Positions 55,448-64,000 of a stretch of 64,000 nucleotides of DNA are shown here, one piece after another (the first letter of the stretch is position 1; every line of letters begins with the position of its first letter). The notes beneath the pieces are model-generated. The model was given only the letters and a program-made list of their open reading frames with translations. It did no database searches and was not told where the DNA came from. The stretch comes from Adiantum capillus-veneris (lineage: Eukaryota; Streptophyta; Polypodiopsida; Polypodiales; Pteridaceae). A program made the translations under genes and the position numbers. The DNA is taken from NCBI GenBank assembly GCA_014529385.2, contig CM043970.1, positions 42,411,779 to 42,475,778 of the forward strand, written 5' to 3'.

Positions 55448-56420
55448 TTAAGGATCATAGTATCTTTTAAATCTACTACCATTGAGGAATCCAATGGTTT
55501 CAACTCCATCAAGAGTTTCCACACAAATGGTACCTTGTGGGGTGATTTTGCATACTCTATATGGTCCCTTTTCCCCGTATTTCAAATTTTTCTTCTCATT
55601 ACGTACTCCATACATAAGGACTTTATCCCCAACCTTGATATCCTTGTTCTTTAAATGATGGTGAAACCATTTCATTCTCCTATCTTTCTCCACAAATGCA
55701 TTTTGGATAGTCAATTGTCTTTCTTCATCTAACCTCTCAAGGATATATAAACGCTCAACTAAAGGGTTACCATCCCAACCTTCTTGTGAAGCTACCCGTA
55801 GACTAGGAATTACAAACTCCCATGGAAAAACTGCTTCTTGGCCATATACCATTTTGAATAGTGTACAATTATAGCCACTTTGTAAGCAGTACGATAAGAC
55901 CATAGAGATGATGTCAGCTTCAAATCCCAATCCGTGGGATGAGCTTCCAGTATTTTGGTCAAGACAGAATTTAAAGTCTTGTTAGTTCTCTCAGCTTGGC
56001 CATTGGCTTGTGGATAATAAGGTGTAGACTTATGGTAGGCTATCATGAAGTTTGTTGTGAGTTCCTTTATCACTCCATTTATAAATAAGTACCATTGTCA
56101 CTCACAATCTCAAGGGGACAACCAAATCGTGTAATAATGTTCTCAAAGAGAAACTTAGCAGTTGATCTTGCATCAACCTTGCGTGTCGCCTTGGATTTTG
56201 TCCTTATCACATAGTCAATGGCAACGATAATATATCAAGATTGAGTGTTACGAGCTGCCTGACTAATTGGGCCTACAAAGTCTAAACCCCATTTTTCAAA
56301 TGGTTGAGTCACTTTAATAGGATGTAGGGATCACACCATTTTGCAAAAAGTGATGCATCCTTGAATAAGGTAGGCCACCAATAGCCTAATTGAAACACCT
56401 TTCTAGCAGTTAGTTCCCCT
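55448..56420 (-). pseudogene. Gypsy-5 integrase
   Basis: The zinc-binding region (HEDEYLHILQEAHMGIAGRY, about 56,430-56,370) is followed by core motifs: KWGLDFVGPI and YIIVAIDYV (first Asp), SDNGTYLINGVIKEL (second Asp, about 56,090) and YYPQANGQAERTN (catalytic Glu, about 56,015). The carboxyl part, to 55,448, has VGDKVLMYGVRNEKKNLKYG then EKGPYRV. All three catalytic residues are present. A stop near 56,237 and frame changes near 56,075 and 55,870 break the protein. No chromodomain is seen. Confidence 0.9.
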
Positions 56421-56578
56421 AAAAAATATCGTCCAGCTATACCCATGTGGGCTTCTTGTAGTATATGTAAATACTCATCCTCATGAGCACAATGTCTAAG
56501 AATATTGTCCTTCCCTAGCTTGTAGAGAGTTCCTGCAATTAGAAAATTAGGTTCATATTCCTTTAATAGTTTTTTTAG

Positions 56579-58060
56579 CTATATCTTATGAAGCTCTTTG
56601 GGTGGAAAACCATTGACTAAAAAGTTCAAAATCTTCTCACTCCATTTAGGCATGGTCTTGACTGGGAATATGGAAGTATCGGGCAATTCATCATTGATTC
56701 TAGTAGGGGATTCACCATTGGGTATGCGAGACAAATGATCTACCATGACATGTCTTTTATCGTGTCTCACCACAATGGTAAAATCAAACTCAAGAAGAAT
56801 TAATAACCATCATGTAATTCTTCCCGTGGAACAAGGTTTATTTACTAGTAGATACAACAATGCTTGATGATCCACATAGAAAACAAACTTGTTGGCAAGA
56901 AGGTAGTAGCAAAATTCCTTTCCTGCATAAATCATAGCTAAACCTTCCCTCTCTGTAGTGGTGTAGTTCCTCTCAACATCATTTAATTGATGACGACTTA
57001 CAAAACTAATGGGGTAGTCCAATATATGTTCTCCTCGTTGAGCTAGAACACATCCAATATAGCAAAGTTTGATACATCAATATGCACATGGAAAATCACA
57101 TTCCCAATCGGACACTTGTAGGATGGGAGCACTTGTCAATACCTTTTTTAATAACTCGTAAGCATGGTCACACTCCGTAGTCCAGTGGAACTCAATAAGA
57201 AGCTTGTACAATGGGCGAGCTATCTCGACAAAGTTTTAAATAAATCACCAGTAATAACCAACATGGCCCATGAACCTTTGAACTCCTTTATAGTTTTTAG
57301 GTGGTGGAAAATTGGAAATGGCTTTAATTTTTCTCTCATATGTGAAAATCCCATTTTTGGACGCTATATGTCTTAAAATGACTCCATGTTTAACCCAAAA
57401 TTGGCATTTGAAAGGGTTTAATGAGATGCGATACAATTTGCACTTTTCAACACTTTTCGTAAACATGATAGATGTTCTTTTCAAGAAGAATAAACACAAA
57501 GGTCATCTAAGAAAGCTTTGCAAAACTCCCTCAAATATTCCCTAAAAGTAGTGTTTATCAATCTTTCGAAGGTGGCATGGACATTGGTTAAGCCAAAAGC
57601 CCTAACACAAAATGTGAACACTCCAAATTTGGTTATAAAAGCAGTTTTATCTTGGTCCTCCAATGCAATTGTGATTTGATTGTGGCCAGAATACCCATCT
57701 AAAAATCTATAAGCTTCCTTCCCTGCAACTCTTTCCAACACACGTTTTGAATATGGCAAGGAGTAATGGTCTCTCCTAGTGGCGGCATTGACCTTTTGAG
57801 ATCCACGCACACTTTGAGTTTTCCATTCTTTTTTGGCACAATAACTATTGGAGACACCCATTTTGAGTGCTCAATAGGATATATGAATCCGCATTTAATA
57901 AGCTTTTCAATCTCTTTTTGAAAAATCTTTGCATACTTAGGATTCATTGGGTAGGGTTGTTGCTGGACTGGTTTAGCGATGCTATTCATGGGAATTGTGT
58001 GTTGCACCACGAAAGGTGGAGCAACTTTCATATCATGATATGTCTAAGAAAATATATCCT
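56579..58060 (-). pseudogene. Gypsy-5 reverse transcriptase and RNase H
   Basis: RT begins near 58,050 with KVAPPFVVQHTIPMNS, then KWVSPIVIVPKKNGKLKVCV, YSGHNQITIALEDQDKTAF, and the catalytic AFLDDLCVYSS near 57,500. It continues NGIFTYERKIKAISNFPPP to GHVGYYW (about 57,250). RNase H is seen at 57,022-56,810 (YPISFVSRHQLNDVERNY, FYVDHQALLYLL). The tether ends around 56,579 with MVRHDKRHVMVDHLSRIPNG. A stop at about 58,041 (FS, stop, TYHD) and frame changes near 57,700, 57,490 and 57,240 inactivate it. Confidence 0.92.
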
Positions 58061-59150
58061 TGAATTCCTTGAGAAGCTCCTTAAGTACATATTCCTCAGT
58101 CTCTGTCAGATCTTGGGCAATGAAAATAGGTTTGGACTCCTCACTTGGGTTTGCTTACTCTATTTCCTTAACTATTGTTGGACCATCATAGACTCCATTA
58201 CTTCCATTGATAGGTGTTCTTTGGGCCTTTATATACACAACCTTACGCTCCCACTCCATGGTGTAGGATTTGAAATGCTCAAGTGTAGGATGTAAATCTG
58301 TGGGTTGTTGTTGTTCTGTGGATTGTGATTTCTCTTCCGCTTCCTTTTGTTGTTGAGCTAGATCTCAATTTTGGCATCTCCTTATAGTATGGCTCTCCTT
58401 TGGCTTCTCTGTAGCTTTTAGTTGTGCGATGTCATTGGGTTGTGTGCCACACCACATGATGCTTTGAAGGTATTCACCCGAATTATCTACCAAATTGCGA
58501 TGAGCATCACATGCCCCCACATGATTAAGCCATTCTGCGCTAGATTTCTTTTCATTTATCCTAGCAAGCACATTTTCTCGATATTCTCGCCTCTTATATC
58601 TCTTCCTTCTCTTGTTTAATTTTCAAATACAACCTTCCTTTAGTGAAGAGATACTAGATGAATCGCTACTCGTGTCTTCTCCTCTTTTGGATAAATTATC
58701 AATTAGGGCACTGTTGGGCTCCATATGGTTCATTTTTATATTTGCGTCAATATTCAATTCAAATTCTTTATCCTTAGAGTCTGTTTCAACCGACGGATCA
58801 AAAATCCAAATCATGTGAGCTATAGTCTTTTGAGACACTACTGGTTTTAGTGTCAATCAAGCCTATACCTTGTAGGTCCCCATGAGCTATTTGCATTGTT
58901 CCTATCATATTTAAAGGTACAGTTGTGGCATTTCATCCCCCTGAGGTGTTACCCAGGTCGTCCCCCTATTTCCCCAAGTTTCTATGGTTATTGCTAGGTG
59001 GACCCAATCCACATTGTCAGATTCAGTCATCCCAGGTAGAACATCCATATAAGGGGAATCTTCCCCAACATCAGTGTCCTTTTTACACGTGTAACAATAC
59101 TGTAATGGGGCCGAGTGAATTGAGGTTTCATATCTATGATCAATCATAAA
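58061..59150 (-). pseudogene. Gypsy-5 spacer between protease and RT
   Basis: Low-complexity hydrophilic frames rich in Lys, Glu, Ser and Gln lie between protease and RT. The end is RT-proximal: YVLKELLKEFKDIFS near 58,090-58,045. Several stops occur and no separate domain is recognised. Confidence 0.6.
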
Positions 59151-59169
59151 TCTATTTCCTAGAGGACAT

Positions 59170-59700
59170 GCCTAACCAGCCACAAGATCAACTTGAATGA
59201 CAGAGTCTTGGTATTGTAGGTAGACATGGGTCATGCATCATTTTTGCTTCCCTCATGAAAGTACATCCTAATATCATCTCAGATGACATAATGTGCTTTC
59301 AAAAATCCATAACAATGAAGGTATTCCTTATTTTGTGTCCAAGGACCTTGATATTGAGATCTTATAGCATCCTAATGGGTTTAATAATAGTCCCATTGGC
59401 CATCTTTACCACTATGTTTGTAGTCCCAAGGTGAGGTCTTCCCATAGATTCCCAACAATTTTAAGTTACAATGTTAATCCCAGTGCCACCACCATCAAGG
59501 ATTTCCTTCACAATTAATCCCTTGGTAGTGATTGGTATGGTCGCATTGGATTCATCACCTTCAAAATATTGTTCCAACTTGTTAACAGTTATTTCAACAA
59601 TAGAGTTCTCATCTAGATTGGGTTGTGGATCTAAGTGTTCCTCCTCTATTGGCACCTCCCTAGCTCCATCCAACTATGCAAATTGTGGTAGCCTGACGTT
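59170..59700 (-). pseudogene. Gypsy-5 protease
   Basis: The frame at 59,673-59,461 reads ITTKGLIVKEILDGGGTGIN. The active site DGG(G)TG in place of D-T/S-G is typical of one plant gypsy group that uses DGGSGVN. It continues past a stop as MGRPHLGTTNIVVKMANGTI, IKVLGHKI, TFIVMDF, stop, SSEMILGCTFMREAKMMHDP down to about 59,220, the expected carboxyl half. Two or three stops break it. Confidence 0.82.
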
Positions 59701-61260
59701 CAGTTTTCCATTGAGGAAAGCTTGAAGAGCTAAGAATAGCTCGGGGTCTCCATATAGTTTAGACATGATGGTGGTTCTAACTTCTGAAGCCATGAAATCC
59801 ATCAATTTGGCAATATTTAACTATACTCTTTGGGCTTCAGTCCCTTGACATGGGGAATATGGGATCTCCATTTCTTTGGTAGGGTCACGTAATCCCTCTA
59901 TAAACACTCTCTCCAAAAATAAGGGAATACCCCCACTTCCCAATGACTTAAAGTTACTTTCTTCTTAGATGACACTAGGTATGGCTAGTGGTATATGGTC
60001 TTTGTGAGGTTGATTTTGCGCAGGGAACACTGTGTCTATAATCTGGATCTGCCTAGGTGCTGGCTCTAGATCCCTTTGGGTCTCTTCTACCAAACTCATT
60101 CATTGCTTGACTTGCTTGATCTCCTCTATAGGGTTTGGGTAAGCTCTTATCTTCTTCTTGGATCTTGGGTCCTGGCCATTGTGGCTCATGATGATCTTCC
60201 TTGACTGTTCTTTCCTACTGACCATTTTAGTCTCCATGGTCTCATTCAAATCAAAATCCTCTTCAGCGTCGTTCATATACACGGGGTCGTCGCCAGTCCC
60301 TATGTTGGTCTTTGAACTGGGATCTGACTTCACTGCTTTTTGGAATCTCTTCCTTTATGTTTTCTTCTTATTCTTCTGAGATTGGGCGATTGATGTTGTG
60401 TCTCTTTCTTCAAGAATATAATTTTGGTTTTGGAGCATCGATCGTGTGAGTACATTTACTGGTACCACAGGTGTACTTTGTGATGGATCCTTGGTAACCT
60501 CAATTAAGTTCAAGGGCGTGATTGTTGGTGCATTTGGATTATTAGGACATTGGGCAATCAAATGATCAATGCCACATTGATTACACATGAGTATCGGCAT
60601 TGTAGTTGTGCTTGCTTGATTGGTTTGCATTAGTGTGGCATTCTTTTGTAGTCTAATAGAACACTTGGCTACACAATGTGGACCCCCATTGAAGAGGTGG
60701 TCTCTTGGCAACAAAATTAATATTTTGGCCTCTTACCGCAAGAGCAGCTACTTGATAGACAAGTTTGACTTGTCCCCAATAGTCCTCCATGTAGTATTGT
60801 GGACTTTATTCAAGTGCATCAATTCTATAGGCAATATTAGGGTCTAACACATTCTTGCAATCCACACAAGCAACAGATGACTCACAACCCACTTGATTCG
60901 CATAAGTGATTCTCAGATGTGGGGGTTTTTGTCCTAACACTGTAGGTGGTAATGGTGTTGTTTGAACAACATTTTGGGCGTGGGGACCATGTGTTGTGAC
61001 GGTTGTTCAAGAGGTGGGATCGGCATCAATGCATGCACTCGAGGTGTGTCCCTCCATGCTACGGTTGGCCTATTGTCCATCGCACATTTAAATACTATGC
61101 AATCCTTGTCTTGATGACCATACCTCCCACATGCATTGCAATTCCCATTAAATTGTACTCTAAACATAGGGCATTCACGGGTACTATGTGGACCAAAGGA
61201 AACTGAGCACCATTGCTGCTCCCTTTTGGGATACATATTCATGATTGTTTTGTAGAGCAC
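59701..61260 (-). pseudogene. Gypsy-5 gag carboxyl region with zinc knuckles
   Basis: At about 61,137-61,096 the minus strand encodes CNACGRYGHQDKDC, a perfect C-x2-C-x4-H-x4-C knuckle. It is preceded by a degenerate one (CSVSFGPHSTREC). A third knuckle-like motif, CNQCGIDHLIAQC, near 60,590 is one residue short. The rest, to about 59,701, is acidic and polar (for example NDAEEDFDLNETMETK near 60,270) without a recognised domain. Frames are interrupted. Confidence 0.78.
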
Positions 61261-63632
61261 AATTGTCTCTTAGACTTTCTTGAATGGCCTTGATGAGATC
61301 TACCAAAGTCATCTCAGATATCTTTGGCTCTTTAGCAATAGGCTTTATGGTCATTGGTTCATGCCCCGATGCTTGCGAGATAGTAGCTTTAGGCTCAACG
61401 AAAACTCTTTCTCCTTGAATCATTAAATTGTCCTCCAATTGGATCGCATTGGTGGTGACTGCTTCCCAAGTGGTGATACCTCTAATGACTAGGCCATTGT
61501 AGATACCTCATTCGTAGTCTAATGAATTTATTGAGCAATTGGTTATTATTGAAGCGCTCATTTGGATTACAACGAGAATTCAAATGCTTCAAGCGACTAA
61601 TAAAGTCTCTCACGGACTTCCCTTCCTCTCGTTGGGCTTTTTGGAACTGAGAGGCTGCGCCCCAAAGCACTCCCTCTCGTATGTACTCTTTCTAAGAATA
61701 GGATAAATCGTTTCTCTTCCACCCTTAGGGTCCTATAACAATCCCTGGCAGCCTTCCCACTCAAGGTCAGGCTTAAAACATTACTCTTATGCAGCACATT
61801 GTGTTCTCCTAGGGAATCACATATTTATTCAAATACTTTGATATGCTTTCTCACATCCCCATCTCCACTAAATTTTAATGTGAGCTTGGCTATTTGAACT
61901 GCCTTACTTCTAGGCTCTCTATCAGGCGTGCTACATATATTTTCAGCACTAGATCAATCGATAGCTTGAACAAATGTTGCCAAGTCACCCAAATGAGTAG
62001 GTATAGTGGGGACAGATGCTCTTGAGACTGCATGTGGAATGGGGGTTGGCATCAAGTTAGACATACGGGCGATCCTTGGGTCCCAAGCTGGGTATGATGT
62101 TGTGCCATGTGGTGGCCCAAAGCTCATATGTGTGGCCTTGGGCATAACAGACGTGGGATGGGATGTGACATGCTAATGCTAGCTGGTATGGTCTCATTGA
62201 AATAAGGGCTTGTATGTTGTGGTTTTGGAGCATAAGTTGTTAAAACAATGGGAGGGATAGGAGCTACAGGAGAACACGAGGGCCCATAGGTTGATACATA
62301 CTTGTAGGTACTGTTGTAGGCATTGTGCCACCATGCAATAGTGCTTAACTAATAAATGAGATCCATGGCGTGTTTTTTGTCATGCCCATCACTGGGGTAG
62401 GCATGATAGCTGTGGTGTAATCAATAGAAAGATGAGCTAAACTTGGAAAGTAAACTATCATTTGTGGGTTCAGATTGTACTGAGACCCCTGACAAAACAA
62501 TATATGGAGAATCCATCCGGCTTAACAAAGGAGTCTCCATTTGTAATAAAGTTGGTTTCTTAGCCTTCCCTGTATCCAAGAATATCATGAGACTCATTGA
62601 AGGCATGTGGATCCCTCTGTTTTGCCTCTCCAACTCAATAACCCTATGGATAACATCACAAACTCTTTGTTGTTGCTCCTCTACACTAGTAGCACCCGAT
62701 GTGGATTGTAGGACATCTAACCAACCCACGTGATAGGTGTGACCTCTGTATAGGTCGGTTAAAGTCTCCATTTGTAGTTCATACTCCCAATTTTCATTTA
62801 GAAATGCTCCATCTAGGATTGAGGTGCTAGGGGTGTCCATTGAACTAGATGCAATGTGGCTCTCTATGGTTTGACCCTTAGTGGTTGCTAATTTAGGAGC
62901 ACTTGATTGCTCGACTAGCATGGATCTTGACGTAGGGGCCTTCGCCTTTATCTCTCTCCAGTGCTCTGCCTTGCGTAAGATTTTGATTTTCTTTTTCCTA
63001 GCTGCAATGATATATCGCTCAACCTCTTGCACTTTGGCAAGGCTTCTACCATCAGGTAATATAACCTCGAAGGGGAATAGCTCTGAAGAGTCAGGGAGTG
63101 CAGTGAATGTAGTATTCACATGCACACTCTCCAAGAACATGGGGTCTAAATTGGTCATGAATGGTAAATTTACTTCCCCACCCTCTTCATTTTCATTGCT
63201 AGCTCCATGTTCGGAGCGAGTGTCTCTATTAAGAGTCTCTTTCAAGCGGCTAAACACGCTCAACCCGGACTATGGGCCCATGGCATGTATGTCTTGGCTT
63301 GGACTATTGGGATTGGGCATCGAGTAACCTTCCATGACATCATAGTCAAAGGAAGAGTCACTAGATGCAATATGTGGGTCTTGAGTGGAACTACCATGGG
63401 TTCCCACTGAGGGCCTAATGTGGAGGAATAATGGGTGCCCGTGTAAACGGAGACACTCTCTATATGATTGTTCTCTGACACACAACCAGAGCGTAGGTGC
63501 ATGTGACCTCAACACCCTAGAAGTGTTGGTAAGTGCTCGTGAAGGCGGGCGTGAAGGCCGCTCACCTAGTTTTTTGGGTGTTTTGCAACCCAAATTTACT
63601 CTGAATAATTTGTGTGTCCTTTTTTTTACCAA
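61261..63632 (-). pseudogene. Gypsy-5 gag amino and core region
   Basis: The core at 61,797-61,482 has VLSLTLSGKAARDCYRTL and QREEGKSVRDFISRLKHLN, matching the retrotransposon gag family (PF03732-like). Upstream, an open 280-codon frame (63,263-62,421) and frames at 63,632-63,270 and 63,502-63,260 hold hydrophilic sequence with no known domain. The most likely start is at 63,502 (MHLRSGCVSENNH) or just before it. Breaks lie near 63,265, 62,420-62,150 and 61,800. Confidence 0.75.
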
Positions 63633-63639
63633 GCCATGA

Positions 63640-64000
63640 AATATGGCATGTGATAGCTCAAAACAAGTGTCTTGGTTAGAAGGATGTGCCGTGCTTTACA
63701 ACACTCTTTTTCTAGTCGAAAAGAAGGCTGAAATTAGTAAATCCAAGGGTGTAAGTGTGAAGGGAAGGGTGGAGGACTTAAGGGACTTGTCCCACATGCC
63801 CTCCCTTCCTCTTGAGGGGGTAGTCTATATATATATAGTAGTATCTATACTATATCATGAGACCGAGGACTGAGGCCTGGGCCTGGGCTTGGGCTTGGGC
63901 TTGGGGAATGATCCCAATCCCTTCTTTTAATATAAGATTTTTCTTTTTGATTTCAAAAATTTTGGACGTTTTTAAATTAATTTTTAAATTTTTTTGCTGG
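63640..64000. other. Right window edge, no gene
   Basis: No gene is supported. A GGGCTT hexamer repeat lies at 63,878-63,904. A TCTATACTATATCATG string after A at about 63,846 resembles a Helitron start but is unsupported by any second copy. This could be leader or LTR of Gypsy-5; it is cut by the window. Confidence 0.35.

Larger units (their letters stand above)
55448..63632 (-). mobile_element. Ty3/gypsy retroelement, Gypsy-5
   Basis: The minus-strand order gag, protease, RT, RNase H, integrase is that of Ty3/gypsy. It is unusually long, about 8.2 kb from first gag frame to integrase end, with over 4 kb ahead of RT. I could not find the LTRs: the 5' LTR may lie at or beyond the right window edge and the 3' LTR was not identified left of 55,448. 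The frame is broken throughout. It is unrelated to the copia elements and differs from the 33.3-36.7 kb gypsy remnant in protease and RT motifs. Confidence 0.85.

Noticed and set aside
63845-63865. TCTATACTATAT as a Helitron start
   Set aside because: The match is short, in AT-rich DNA, with no second copy or 3' end in the window.

Overview
This is nuclear DNA from a land plant, most likely a seed-free vascular plant such as a fern. The evidence is an intron-split 2-oxoglutarate-dependent dioxygenase gene with GT-AG introns, PPR-type pseudogene debris, plant-style Ty1/copia and Ty3/gypsy retroelements and very long AG/CT plus AC/GT microsatellites. The fern assignment is inference. I recognise one apparently intact host gene; almost everything else is transposon, pseudogene or simple repeat.

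Layout. 1-2,900: minus-strand remains of PPR genes. 2,900-10,400: microsatellite-rich DNA with an 80-bp palindrome (5,808-5,887), Helitron-like termini, a tRNA-derived SINE with a 13-bp target duplication (7,389-7,626), local tandem duplications and a hAT-type MITE with a perfect 8-bp duplication (9,312-9,529). 10,403-15,749: plus-strand copia element Copia-1 (TSD GTTAT). 17,796-18,305: broken cold-shock/zinc-knuckle pseudogene. 19,988-25,450: minus-strand copia element Copia-2 (TSD ATATT). 25,700-26,120: compound microsatellite and a small duplication. 26,641-28,319: the dioxygenase gene, three exons, 348 residues.

28,320-33,290: unassigned DNA with tandem and dispersed duplications, tRNA-like repeats and a gypsy RT scrap. 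33,289-36,680: plus-strand gypsy remnant (gag, protease, RT amino end), meeting tail to tail a minus-strand retroelement running from about 51,960 down to 36,840. Two copia elements are nested in that minus-strand element: Copia-4 (39,575-44,721, TSD AATGA) and Copia-3 (47,289-51,562, near-match TSD, same family as Copia-1). 53,300-63,630: large minus-strand gypsy element (gag, protease, RT, RNase H, integrase), followed by a second retropepsin-like domain at 54,925-55,262 and a separate 152-codon ORF.

No retroelement here has an intact gag-pol frame. The host gene stands alone, so no operon-like or multi-gene system is visible. The most unusual items are the retropepsin downstream of the gypsy integrase, in-frame duplications in two copia elements, the palindrome and the SINE-in-Helitron nesting. 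I did not find a convincing new multi-gene system.
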